Positions 39,377 through 47,425 of a stretch of DNA of 64,000 bases are shown in pieces. The translations under genes were made by a program, and so were the position numbers. Location of the stretch: NCBI GenBank assembly GCA_045601245.1, contig JAZRZH010000009.1:1-64000 (forward strand). The letters run 5' to 3'. The notes under the pieces are model-generated. The model searched no databases. It was given only the letters and a program-made list of their open reading frames with translations, and was not told the DNA's origin. How positions within the stretch are numbered: position 1 is the stretch's first letter; the number at the start of each line of letters is the position of its first letter. Source of the stretch: Cacconaster sp045601245 (GTDB lineage: Bacteria > Bacteroidota > Bacteroidia > Bacteroidales > UBA932).

Positions 39377-41311
39377 TTATTTAAGTTCGTTTTCAATTTC
39401 TTTCTGTACATATGCGGTGAAATCCCCGATGGTCATTGTACCGAGGTTTTCGCCACCCTGCTTCCTGACTGACACTGTGCCGTCGGCCTCCTCCTTCTCT
39501 CCTACGATGAGCAGGAACGGGATACGCTTGATCTCATTCTCGCGTATCTTCTTGCCAATGGTCTCGTTACGGTCATCTATAGCGGCGCGAATTTCGTAAT
39601 TATTAAGCAATTCGCAAACTTTTTTTGCAAAATCGTTGTATTTCTCGCTGATAGGCAGAATCATAGCCTGGTCGGAAGATAGCCAGAGAGGCAATTTTCC
39701 GGCAGTGTGCTCGAGGAGCACTGCCACGAAACGCTCGAGTGAGCCGAACGGAGCGCGGTGAATCATTACAGGACGGTGCTTCTTGTCGTCGTTGCCGATA
39801 TATTCGAGTTCGAAGCGTTCAGGAAGGTTGTAGTCCACCTGGATAGTGCCGAGCTGCCAGCTGCGTCCGAGAGCATCCTTGACCATAAAGTCAAGCTTCG
39901 GGCCGTAGAATGCGGCCTCGTCATACTCCACCACTGTAGGAAGCCCCTTCTCTTCAGCGGCCTCGATGATTGCTGCCTCGGCCTTTGCCCAGTTCTCCTC
40001 CGAACCGATGTACTTGCTGTGGTCAGTCTTGTGACGGAGTGACACCTGTGCGGTGAATTTATCGAACTTGAGAGTGCGGAATATGTAGAGCACGATGTCG
40101 ATTACCTTGCAGAACTCCTCCTTGATCTGGTCAGGACGGCAGAAGAGGTGTGCGTCGTCCTGGGTGAAGCTGCGTACGCGGGTGAGTCCGTGGAGTTCTC
40201 CGCTCTGCTCGTAGCGGTATACGGTGCCGAATTCGGCGAGACGTACAGGCAGATCCTTGTAGGAGCGCGGCTTGCTCTTGTAGATTTCGCAGTGGTGAGG
40301 GCAGTTCATAGGCTTGAGGAGATACTCCTCGCCTTCCTGCGGAGTGGTGATAGGACGGAATGAGTCCTTACCGTATTTTGCCCAGTGGCCGGAAGTCACG
40401 TAAAGCTCCTTGTTGCCGATGTGCGGTGTGATGACCTGCACGTATCCGTACTCCTTCTGAACCTTGCGGAGGAAATTTTCCAGGCGCAGGCGGAGTTCTG
40501 CACCCTTTGGAAGCCAGAGAGGAAGTCCCATTCCCACCTTCTGCGAGAATGTGAAGAGTTCCATCTCCTTGCCGATCTTGCGATGGTCGCGCTTCTTGGC
40601 CTCCTCGAGCATCACGAGATACTCGTCGAGCATGCTCTTCTTCGGGAAGGTAATGCCGTAGATGCGGGTCAGCATTTTGTTGTGCTCGTCACCGCGCCAG
40701 TATGCACCGGCGATGCTGGTGAGCTTCACGGCCTTGATCATCGAGGTGTCCCTCAAGTGCGGGCCGCGGCAGAGATCCGTGAAGTTACCGTTGGTATAGA
40801 ATGAAATCGTGCCGTCCGCGAGCGCTTCGATGAGCTCGCATTTGTAAAACTCATCCTTGGCGGAGAACTTCTGAAGAGCATCCGCCTTGGAAACGTCCTG
40901 ACGGACGAATTTCTCCTTGGTGCGGGCAAGTTCGATCATCTTCTGCTCGATCTTCGGAAGGTCTGCGTCGGTCAGCTGCCTGCCTCCAAGATCGATATCA
41001 TAATAGAAGCCGTTCTCAATGGCCGGTCCGATACCGAACTTCACGCCAGGATAGAGTTCCTGGAGTGCCTCAGCCATAAGGTGGGACGAAGAGTGCCAGA
41101 AGGTTGCCTTCGCCTCGCGGTCTTCCCATTTGTGAAGTTTCAATGTTGCGTCCTGGTTGATAGGACGGTCCAGATCATAGATATTGCCGTCAACCGATGC
41201 AGACAACACATCGGCAGCCAGACGCGGGCTGATGCTTTCAGCAATCTGGAATGCTGTTACGCCCTGTTCGAATTCTTTGACGTTGCCGTCAGGAAATGTG
41301 ATCTTAATCAT
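39377..41311 (-). CDS. thrS: Threonyl-tRNA synthetase
   Basis: A 644-residue class II synthetase. TGS domain (about 1-62, IKITFPDGNVKEFEQGVTAF), editing domain with HSSSHLMAEALQELYP (HxxxH motif near residue 75) and YYDIDLGGRQL, then the catalytic core with MNCPHHCEIYKSKPRSYKDL (zinc and motif 2 region), TRVRSFTQDDAHLFC, and motif 3 MIHRAPFGSLERFVAVLLEH; anticodon-binding C-terminal domain. Length is typical. First gene of the thrS-infC-rpmI-rplT(-lepB) cluster, with an exact TATCTTTG box 32 nt upstream. Confidence 0.97.
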   Translation of the reverse strand: MIKITFPDGNVKEFEQGVTAFQIAESISPRLAADVLSASVDGNIYDLDRPINQDATLKLHKWEDREAKATFWHSSSHLMAEALQELYPGVKFGIGPAIENGFYYDIDLGGRQLTDADLPKIEQKMIELARTKEKFVRQDVSKADALQKFSAKDEFYKCELIEALADGTISFYTNGNFTDLCRGPHLRDTSMIKAVKLTSIAGAYWRGDEHNKMLTRIYGITFPKKSMLDEYLVMLEEAKKRDHRKIGKEMELFTFSQKVGMGLPLWLPKGAELRLRLENFLRKVQKEYGYVQVITPHIGNKELYVTSGHWAKYGKDSFRPITTPQEGEEYLLKPMNCPHHCEIYKSKPRSYKDLPVRLAEFGTVYRYEQSGELHGLTRVRSFTQDDAHLFCRPDQIKEEFCKVIDIVLYIFRTLKFDKFTAQVSLRHKTDHSKYIGSEENWAKAEAAIIEAAEEKGLPTVVEYDEAAFYGPKLDFMVKDALGRSWQLGTIQVDYNLPERFELEYIGNDDKKHRPVMIHRAPFGSLERFVAVLLEHTAGKLPLWLSSDQAMILPISEKYNDFAKKVCELLNNYEIRAAIDDRNETIGKKIRENEIKRIPFLLIVGEKEEADGTVSVRKQGGENLGTMTIGDFTAYVQKEIENELK

Positions 41312-41342
41312 TACAACAGATTATAATAAGTAGTATATCCCG

Positions 41343-41350
41343 CAAAGATA
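41343..41350 (-). promoter_or_regulatory. Bacteroidetes -7 promoter box (TATCTTTG) for thrS
   Basis: Exact TAnnTTTG match, 32 nt before the thrS ATG on the minus strand. Confidence 0.6.
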
Positions 41351-41407
41351 CTACTTAATTTGGGATTATTGCACGCAACAATACAATATTTGCACAAGGC
41401 ATTTCAG

Positions 41408-41521
41408 GCCACAGAATACTTCTGACGCAATCCTCATGTATTCTGTGGCAGCATTCCGGCCGGAAAGGGTCATTATCCTGCCACAGAATCGCCCTGACGG
41501 CATCCACACGTATCCTGTGGC
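41408..41521. repeat. Two direct copies of a 42-bp palindromic unit
   Basis: Copy 1 (41408-41449) and copy 2 (41480-41521) match at 33 of 42 positions, share GCCACAGAAT at the left and CTGTGGC at the right end, and are each inverted repeats (copy 1: GCCACAGAATAC ... GTATTCTGTGGC). The 30-bp spacer contains the palindrome TTCCGGCCGGAA. They fill the 241-bp gap between thrS and the next gene, which holds no other feature apart from the thrS promoter. Only two copies are present, so this is not a CRISPR array; a REP-like element or paired operators are possible. Confidence 0.75.
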
Positions 41522-41552
41522 CGGAACGGCTGAAGGCGGAAGCCGGCGGGCA

Positions 41553-42386
41553 CTATTCCAAAACCGGTGCAGCCTTGATGACGGAGCGGGTCTTGCGGTC
41601 TATGCCCCATAGATTGCCCTCACCGTCGATGGCTATGCCCTGGCCGTGGAACGGAATGTCAATGGAGTGCGCGTGAACCAGACGCATGCCATAAGGCGGG
41701 AAATCCAGCACGAAGAGTTGCGTCGCGTCGTGGCCGGTGCAGTAGAAGCGTCCGTCCAGAAAGAGACAGCCAGACACGCTGTTGGGGCTCAGCTGCTCCA
41801 GGAGCGCCTTCGGCAGAATCCAGCCCTGCACGCGGCGCCAGTCCCTGTCATACTGCACGAACTGGGTCCACGAGTTGTCCCTCATCGGCTCGGCGCCGGA
41901 ACTGTCCTTGCAATAATGAGCGAAACCGAGATACCAGCATCCGTCTCCACGGACCACCCAGGTGCAGGATCCGCTCTCTATGCCGAGGCTTATGGTCCTG
42001 ACGTGCTCCAGTGTCGCAGTGTCGAAGACCTCTATGGAACTGGCCATCGGCACTTCGGGGAAATTGGAATGCGAGCAGTACAGAAGCCCGTCAATGACTA
42101 TGCCACCGTCGAAATGCTTAATAAGCTCGGGATTATCCTCGCGCCATTCGGTCACCCTCCTGCCGCTGGTCTTTTCGCATTTCACAATGGCCTGATTGCC
42201 TATGCCATAGAAATAGTCATCATCCACGGCCACGCCCTGGGACGCTTCCGGGCACTCGAATGTCCTGACCGTAGCATATGATTTTGCGCCGACTGTCTGC
42301 GCACCTGCATTCACGCCGAAGCCGGCTGCCGCACCCGCACAAAACATCAGCACCATGACGGCAAACAGAATATTGCTGTACTTCAC
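41553..42386 (-). CDS. Secreted beta-propeller-like protein of unknown function
   Basis: A 277-residue exported protein starting at a GTG (42386). Signal peptide about 1-29 (hydrophobic ILFAVMVLMFCAGAAAGF, likely cleavage after AGAQ). The mature part alternates strand-like repeats with Gly-Asp-Gly and Trp (QGVAVDDDYFYGIGNQAIVK; FDGGIVIDGLLYCSHSN; GQGIAIDGEGNLWGIDRKTR), which suggests a small propeller similar to glutamine-cyclase-like or NHL/YncE folds. No catalytic residues recognised. The gene is alone on the minus strand, divergent from the DUF4199 gene. Confidence 0.65.
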   Translation of the reverse strand: MKYSNILFAVMVLMFCAGAAAGFGVNAGAQTVGAKSYATVRTFECPEASQGVAVDDDYFYGIGNQAIVKCEKTSGRRVTEWREDNPELIKHFDGGIVIDGLLYCSHSNFPEVPMASSIEVFDTATLEHVRTISLGIESGSCTWVVRGDGCWYLGFAHYCKDSSGAEPMRDNSWTQFVQYDRDWRRVQGWILPKALLEQLSPNSVSGCLFLDGRFYCTGHDATQLFVLDFPPYGMRLVHAHSIDIPFHGQGIAIDGEGNLWGIDRKTRSVIKAAPVLE

Positions 42387-42440
42387 TTCTTAATAATATC
42401 CGGTTAATTCTGCAAGTTAATGAATTTCGCCGGAAATTTA

Positions 42441-42448
42441 TACCTTTG
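42441..42448 (+). promoter_or_regulatory. Bacteroidetes -7 promoter box (TACCTTTG) for DUF4199-GT2
   Basis: Exact TAnnTTTG match, 14 nt before the first usable ATG of the DUF4199 gene. Confidence 0.55.
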
Positions 42449-42461
42449 TATCATAAACATT

Positions 42462-43016
42462 ATGCGAATGGATATGGAAAATACACAGGCTACGGCCGAG
42501 TCAAAATGGACTTCAGCGGCAAGGGACGGCGTGTTCCTGGCCCTCGTCACCATCATCCCGCAGACCATCAGCCCGCTTGTTGATTCGGCGGTGCTCGGGA
42601 TGCTCCTCTGGGCGGTCAAGTTCGCCGGCTCCATATGGCTCCTGATGAGATTCCTAAAGCGTTTCGCGGCCAGCGGAATGGATGGCTCAGTCTCCGGATA
42701 CGGCATACGGGTCTGCCTCTTCTCCTCTATCATCTGCGCAGCCTATGCATTCGCTATGTACAGCTTCATCTTCCCGGACCTTGTGACAGAGGCCTTCGAG
42801 CAGATTCCGGCACTCCTCAATGGCAAAGCAATGCCGGAAGAGGCAGAGGACATGCTCCTGAAGATGGAGGACAATTTCCCTCAATATGCATTCACAGCAA
42901 ACCTGATATGGGATTTCATCTGCGGCCTTATACTGAGCGCCATCCTCGCCGGCCCTGCGTCACAGGCATCACTTTTCGCAGGAGAGGAATCCGATATTCA
43001 GGAAGAAGAATTATAA
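42462..43016 (+). CDS. DUF4199 family membrane protein
   Basis: About 184 residues with four predicted membrane helices (DGVFLALVTIIPQTISPL; AVLGMLLWAVKFAGSIWLLM; CLFSSIICAAYAFAMYSFIF; LIWDFICGLILSAILAGPAS), as in DUF4199. In Bacteroidetes this family commonly stands just before a GT2 glycosyltransferase, as here (4 nt gap), suggesting a partner or membrane chaperone role (inference). The start may be any of three close ATGs (42462, 42468, 42474); the promoter box at 42441 excludes longer forms. Confidence 0.8.
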   Translation: MRMDMENTQATAESKWTSAARDGVFLALVTIIPQTISPLVDSAVLGMLLWAVKFAGSIWLLMRFLKRFAASGMDGSVSGYGIRVCLFSSIICAAYAFAMYSFIFPDLVTEAFEQIPALLNGKAMPEEAEDMLLKMEDNFPQYAFTANLIWDFICGLILSAILAGPASQASLFAGEESDIQEEEL

Positions 43017-43020
43017 GACA

Positions 43021-43974
43021 ATGGAACTTTCTATCGTAATATCCCTCTTCAATGAAGTCGAATCGCTTCCGGAACTCACAGCCTGGATCGGCCGCACGCT
43101 GGAAGGCAAAGTATCGTCTTACGAGATCATAATGGTGGATGACGGCAGCACCGACGGATCGTGGGACAAGATCGTGGAACTCTCCGCCGCATATCCGCAG
43201 ATCCGCGGAATACGCTTCCGCCGCAACTACGGCAAATCCGCAGCACTTTATGAAGGCTTCGCCGCAGCTCAGGGCGATATCGTCGTGACGATGGACGCAG
43301 ACCTGCAGGACGACCCTGAGGAGATCCCGGAGATGATGCGTATGATACGCGAGGACGGCTACGACCTGGTATCCGGATGGAAACGCAAGAGATATGACGA
43401 CGTGCTGACCAAGAACATCCCGTCGAAGATATACAATGCCACCGCGCGCAAGGTGACAGGCATCAAATTGCATGACATGAACTGCGGCCTGAAGACATAC
43501 CGCAACGAGGTGGTCAAGAACATAGAAGTGTACGGCGATATGCACCGCTTCATCCCTTATCTGGCAAAGCAGGCCGGATTCGGCAATATCGGTGAAAAGG
43601 AAGTGCACCATCAGGCGCGCAAGTACGGCAAGAGCAAATTCGGTCTTGAGCGCTTCATCCACGGGTTCCTGGACCTGATGACAATCTGGTTCCTCCAGAA
43701 GTTCGGCAAGAAACCTATGCATTTCTTCGGAGCGATGGGAACATTCACCTTCGTGGTGGGCTTTGTCATCACCCTATGGATCATCATAGAGAAACTCATC
43801 CGCCAGAGCGCTGGACGCGCCTTCAGAGCAGTTACCGACCAGCCGCTGTTCTATCTCGCGCTGCTGGCCATCATACTCGGCACTATGCTCTTCCTCACCG
43901 GCTTCATAGCCGAGCTCATCTCACGCAGCACACAGGACCGCAACAAGTACAACATCCGCGAAACGCTGCGATAG
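43021..43974 (+). CDS. Family 2 glycosyltransferase with C-terminal membrane helices (GtrB/DPM1-like)
   Basis: A 317-residue GT2 enzyme. Starts MELSIVISLFNEVESLPELT; nucleotide-sugar site MVDDGSTDGSWDKIVEL; DxD-containing TMDADLQDDPEEIPEMM; acceptor motif near residue 160 (MNCGLKTYRNEVVKNIEVYG). Two C-terminal helices (FGAMGTFTFVVGFVITLWII and LFYLALLAIILGTMLFLTGF). These features match polyprenyl-phosphate glycosyltransferases that load a sugar onto a lipid carrier at the inner membrane for surface glycan modification. The sugar is not predictable. Confidence 0.9.
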   Translation: MELSIVISLFNEVESLPELTAWIGRTLEGKVSSYEIIMVDDGSTDGSWDKIVELSAAYPQIRGIRFRRNYGKSAALYEGFAAAQGDIVVTMDADLQDDPEEIPEMMRMIREDGYDLVSGWKRKRYDDVLTKNIPSKIYNATARKVTGIKLHDMNCGLKTYRNEVVKNIEVYGDMHRFIPYLAKQAGFGNIGEKEVHHQARKYGKSKFGLERFIHGFLDLMTIWFLQKFGKKPMHFFGAMGTFTFVVGFVITLWIIIEKLIRQSAGRAFRAVTDQPLFYLALLAIILGTMLFLTGFIAELISRSTQDRNKYNIRETLR

Positions 43975-43987
43975 CGGGAACAGAAAG

Positions 43988-44017
43988 AGCCCTCCGGACC
44001 ACACAAACCGGAGGGCT
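43988..44017. terminator. Bidirectional hairpin between convergent genes
   Basis: AGCCCTCCGG (43988-43997) pairs perfectly with CCGGAGGGCT (44008-44017) around a 10-nt loop, between the stops of the glycosyltransferase (plus) and the lipoprotein (minus). The U-tract is weak on both sides (CTTTCTG on the minus strand). Confidence 0.6.
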
Positions 44018-44068
44018 GCAAAGAAACTTCTCTATTCGCGACCGTAAAGGTCTGAGTCCTTCATTCCG

Positions 44069-45094
44069 CTATTTGAACCACTGGCTGCTGTCAATGACCC
44101 AGACATCATCGCCGGCTTCCTTGAATATGGCATCGTATCTGGATGTCATAAGAGCAGCATACGGGCAGCAACCGCTATTAGCCATCTCCAGCCAGTCAGA
44201 ATAATATACGGGAACATATCTGTATATCAATGAATAAGACACCCCGCATAATCTGGTATGGTTTTCCAGAGGTGCATGCCATACTGCAACGCCATTTCCC
44301 TTTTGGCTTTTGTAATGACCAGGGACCGGATGGTCTGTCGTATCCCTTGGCACAACCTTCATACCTATGGACGATGTCACATCACCGGTTTCATCATTAA
44401 CCCATAATGTATCGGCAATCGGTGCAGGAATAGAATCTTCAGGTATATCTAATACAATATAATATTGTACTGTTAATGGACTCGCATTCGCATCCGGCCC
44501 CACCATTTCATCAATGTCAAGTCCATCCAATGAATTTGAAATGTCCTTTTTCATTATAGAAACAGACGACCATTCGCTCCGGTACTGGTCCTCATCAGGA
44601 ATAGCATCAACGATCTCATCCAAAGCCTTTATGTCATCAGCCAAAGCTTGCAGCGCATTGACGGTCTCAGAATCGGCAGTGCTCATATCAAGGTTGCCCC
44701 ATCCTCTTGCAACAACCGCCGGAGTGCGCTTATTGGAAGATATCGCCTCCCAATGATCGGCATAATTGGCGATAAATATCCGAGGCAACTCCTCGTCAGG
44801 ATAAGCTGTAATACTGACATCATTGGCTTCGTAATACTTTTTAAGTAAAACTGCCTCTGAATAAAAATAATTACTGTCCTTTACGAACACAGAATGGCTG
44901 ACTGCGTGGAGTGACCTCAGGTAAATGAAATCCTTGACATCAGAGAGTTCCACAACAACCGACTGCTCATCGGAACGTGTTCCTGCATTTTTTCTGGATG
45001 CCTTTCCAGTCCCGGTGAAGTCATCGAAGGCTGAGCACGATGCGGCACAGATGACGCATGCTAGCGCGGAAATAATGATTGTACTTTTTTTCAT
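44069..45094 (-). CDS. Lipoprotein of unknown function in an ECF sigma operon
   Basis: A 341-residue lipoprotein with signal MKKSTIIISALACVICAASC (lipobox Cys at residue 20). The mature part begins SAFDDFTGTG, has a mixed alpha/beta region (FIYLRSLHAVSHSVFVKDSN; ADDIKALDEIVDAIPDEDQ) and ends with a Cys-Cys-Pro containing segment (MANSGCCPYAALMTS) and DDVWVIDSSQWFK. No family recognised. It follows the anti-sigma-like barrel gene by 11 nt and is probably co-transcribed and controlled by the sigma factor. The longer frame starting at 45157 overlaps the upstream gene and lacks a signal at its N-terminus. Confidence 0.7.
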   Translation of the reverse strand: MKKSTIIISALACVICAASCSAFDDFTGTGKASRKNAGTRSDEQSVVVELSDVKDFIYLRSLHAVSHSVFVKDSNYFYSEAVLLKKYYEANDVSITAYPDEELPRIFIANYADHWEAISSNKRTPAVVARGWGNLDMSTADSETVNALQALADDIKALDEIVDAIPDEDQYRSEWSSVSIMKKDISNSLDGLDIDEMVGPDANASPLTVQYYIVLDIPEDSIPAPIADTLWVNDETGDVTSSIGMKVVPRDTTDHPVPGHYKSQKGNGVAVWHAPLENHTRLCGVSYSLIYRYVPVYYSDWLEMANSGCCPYAALMTSRYDAIFKEAGDDVWVIDSSQWFK

Positions 45095-45105
45095 ATTAAT
45101 TGAAT

Positions 45106-46341
45106 TTAATTGTGTTTTAAATTGAATCTCAAGCCCGCCTGAAGCGAGAACAGGCACGGTGATACTTCATATATTGAATATTTCGGAAAATCGCCGAAAT
45201 GGTATGATATCCCGGGTTCGATATATATGCTGCAGGCTTCGCCGAGCGCATACTGGTATCCTGCAGCTCCAATCGCAGACCAGAGGACGATGGAATTCGT
45301 TTTTAAAGGATCTTCACCGGCTTTCGCAGCCACGCAGGCTTCAATCATGCCTCCGGCCCTGACATACAGGTCGGACTTACCGACGGAGCAGAGATCAGCC
45401 CTCAATGCCAGAGGCACTCCCAGGTAGTGGCTTTCCAACTTTATATTGCCAAACAATCCGACATAAGAGACAAGCATTGTATATGAGACACCGCTTTCGA
45501 TGGCGAGACGTTCGCTGATCGGCGAAGAGACCACAATCCCGGCCGATATCGGGACCGAATATCTAACTTTATTCTGCAAGGTCACAACACCGGTTCCCTG
45601 GAGTCCGGCTTCAGCAGGAATCTCTTCATACACACCGGATGCCGAAGAAAAGCGGACAATGCTCGCAGCTTCTTCATGGGATGAAATGGTGTTGGCACTG
45701 AATGCCAAACTGAACCTTCTGCTTCGCTGCTCCCCTCCCTCCAACGAAGCGACATATCGCTCAATTGATGTGGTAGCGGTGCTGTTCAGGTCGGTCTGCG
45801 TATCGGTTTGTGGAAACGACTGGAATTCCGGTTGCGTGGCCTCAGGCCCCGATGAACTGACAGATGTGACAGAAACCGCAGGTCGGGCGGCATCGGCTGC
45901 CGGGTGGGTTTCGGATGTGACAGGCTCAGACGCAACGGACCGACAAACCTCCGCAGCGGAAGGCGCTGCAGCTACAAGCGGTTTCTTTGCAGCCGTTGAT
46001 ACCTGAATCACAGACTCCTGAACCTCCGGTCCGATACCATCAACAGGCCCGGAAGTCCCGACGGCTTCGACCGCTTCCCCAGCATCGTTTTCCGCCATCA
46101 GGCCGATTCCATTCTGCGGAGCGTCGACGGCCCCTTCCGGAAGCAGAAAGAGTGCCGAGACGGCTGCGGCTGCAGCGATACCTGCCGTCATGGCGATTAC
46201 CCTGCGGGCGCGGGCTCGTCTGCGCTGCCCTGCCGCAAGAGCGGAAACAGCCTCCCACATATCCTCGCCGCCATCTTCCCGTACCGTGCTGACCTTTTCA
46301 GCCATTACTTCCAGCCAATCCATATCACCGTTTGTCTTCAT
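45106..46341 (-). CDS. Anti-sigma-like membrane protein carrying a C-terminal outer-membrane-type beta-barrel
   Basis: A 411-residue protein with unusual architecture. Residues 1-47 are cytosolic and charged (MDWLEVMAEKVSTVREDGGE, then RRRARARR). One membrane helix follows at about 48-68 (VIAMTAGIAAAAAVSALFLL). Then comes a long Ala/Ser/Thr/Val-rich periplasmic linker to about 195, and a C-terminal domain of barrel-like strands (RFSLAFSANTISS; VRYSVPISAGIVVSSPI; SIYIEPGISYHFG; CLFSLQAGLRFNLKHN). The start overlaps the sigma gene stop by 17 nt, or begins 2 nt after it if the second ATG (46323) is used. The position is that of an anti-sigma factor, and the barrel may sense or occupy the outer membrane (inference). 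Confidence 0.7.
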   Translation of the reverse strand: MKTNGDMDWLEVMAEKVSTVREDGGEDMWEAVSALAAGQRRRARARRVIAMTAGIAAAAAVSALFLLPEGAVDAPQNGIGLMAENDAGEAVEAVGTSGPVDGIGPEVQESVIQVSTAAKKPLVAAAPSAAEVCRSVASEPVTSETHPAADAARPAVSVTSVSSSGPEATQPEFQSFPQTDTQTDLNSTATTSIERYVASLEGGEQRSRRFSLAFSANTISSHEEAASIVRFSSASGVYEEIPAEAGLQGTGVVTLQNKVRYSVPISAGIVVSSPISERLAIESGVSYTMLVSYVGLFGNIKLESHYLGVPLALRADLCSVGKSDLYVRAGGMIEACVAAKAGEDPLKTNSIVLWSAIGAAGYQYALGEACSIYIEPGISYHFGDFPKYSIYEVSPCLFSLQAGLRFNLKHN

Positions 46342-46882
46342 CCTTACGATATTGTTTGATTTTCATTGCTATAAGTTTGCGGGCCCTCATCAACTGAGTG
46401 GACGATGTCTGCTTCGTAATTCCGAGAGCAGCCGCAATTTCATCGTGTTTCATCTTTTCGAAAGCAAACAGGTTGAGCACCGTACGGCAGCCATCCGGCA
46501 GTTCGGAAATCATTCCGAGAAGGACTTTTTCCGGTATTTTCACCACATCTTCCGGCTCAGGATCCGCAACATCCTCAACAAACTGGTCTGAGAATATTTC
46601 AGGACCTTTCTTCCGCAGGCGCATCAGCGATTCATTGACCATTATCTTCACCGTCCAGGCCCTGAGGGACCCCTCACCGCGGTATTCAAAGCGCCGGATA
46701 TTGTTGATGATCCTGACAAATCCTTCTTGGAATACATCCCTGGCATCGGGGTCGTTGTGCATATATCGCCGGCACACTGCCATCAGCTCTGGTTTCAACC
46801 GGTCATACAGAAGCCTCATAGCCGCCTCCTCCCCTTTCTTGCATCTACTGACAAGGTCTATTTCGGATATCTGCTGTTCCAT
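46325..46882 (-). CDS. ECF-type RNA polymerase sigma factor
   Basis: A 185-residue sigma-70 group 4 factor. Region 2: EEAAMRLLYDRLKPELMAVC, then NDPDARDVFQEGFVRIINNI and GEGSLRAWTVKIMVNESLMR. Region 4: LPDGCRTVLNLFAFEKMKHD, then EIAAALGITKQTSSTQLMRA (helix-turn-helix). Probable control: held by the anti-sigma-like protein encoded next and released by an envelope signal. The target promoters are unknown; own-operon control is usual for such pairs. Bactofilin upstream is separated by a strong terminator, so sigma starts its own transcript. Confidence 0.92.
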   Translation of the reverse strand: MEQQISEIDLVSRCKKGEEAAMRLLYDRLKPELMAVCRRYMHNDPDARDVFQEGFVRIINNIRRFEYRGEGSLRAWTVKIMVNESLMRLRKKGPEIFSDQFVEDVADPEPEDVVKIPEKVLLGMISELPDGCRTVLNLFAFEKMKHDEIAAALGITKQTSSTQLMRARKLIAMKIKQYRKDEDKR

Positions 46883-46941
46883 CTTTCACTGATATAAATG
46901 CAAGGAATGCCAAAGTCTGCAAAAAGACAGTCTAAAAATAC

Positions 46942-46974
46942 AAAAAAAAGAGGATGACTTGTCCGTCATCCTCT
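46942..46974 (-). terminator. Intrinsic terminator after the bactofilin gene
   Basis: AGAGGATGAC (46949-46958) pairs with GTCATCCTCT (46965-46974); on the minus strand it is followed by TTTTTTTTG. It separates the bactofilin/lpdA/secA run from the sigma-factor operon. Confidence 0.85.
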
Positions 46975-46996
46975 CCTGAAATCATTCTGCGGAATG

Positions 46997-47413
46997 TCAG
47001 ATGTTCTCCAATCTCCTGCGTAACTCCTCCGCTGCAGCGGAGAATTCTTCTTCAGTGATGATGCTGCAGTTCCCCTCGAAGGTGGCACCGTTCTCAACGC
47101 CCAGGACGCCGCTGCGGATATCACCCCTCAATCGGCCGGTAGATGTAATGTTGACAAGATTTGAAGCAGTGATGTTGCCTGTCAGGGTTCCGGAAATGTC
47201 CGCATTGCAGCAAATCAGATCTCCGGCAACGACACCTTCAGCTCCAATAACGACCTTGCCCTCACACATCACGGGGCCGTTCACCACTCCGTCAATACGT
47301 ATGTCCGCAACAGACACGAGAGAGGCGGCTGAAAGCACGGTACCGACAGGTATGCGGGTTATTCCGTTCACCGGAATAGATTTATTCTCCTTGCCTTTGA
47401 TCCTGAATAACAT
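46997..47413 (-). CDS. Bactofilin (polymer-forming cytoskeletal protein)
   Basis: A 138-residue bactofilin. Short N-terminal tail, then a right-handed beta-helix core of regular hydrophobic repeats (IRIDGVVNGPVMCEGKVVIG; EGVVAGDLICCNADISGTLT; NITASNLVNITSTGRLRGDI), which polymerises without nucleotide. Roles in other bacteria include cell shape and peptidoglycan enzyme localisation. It follows lpdA by 12 nt; the pairing with lpdA is probably positional only. Confidence 0.9.
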   Translation of the reverse strand: MLFRIKGKENKSIPVNGITRIPVGTVLSAASLVSVADIRIDGVVNGPVMCEGKVVIGAEGVVAGDLICCNADISGTLTGNITASNLVNITSTGRLRGDIRSGVLGVENGATFEGNCSIITEEEFSAAAEELRRRLENI

Positions 47414-47425
47414 ATTATTATCCGT

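Noticed and set aside
41408..41521. CRISPR array
   Set aside because: Only two units, each itself palindromic over its whole length, with a single 30-bp spacer and no cas genes.
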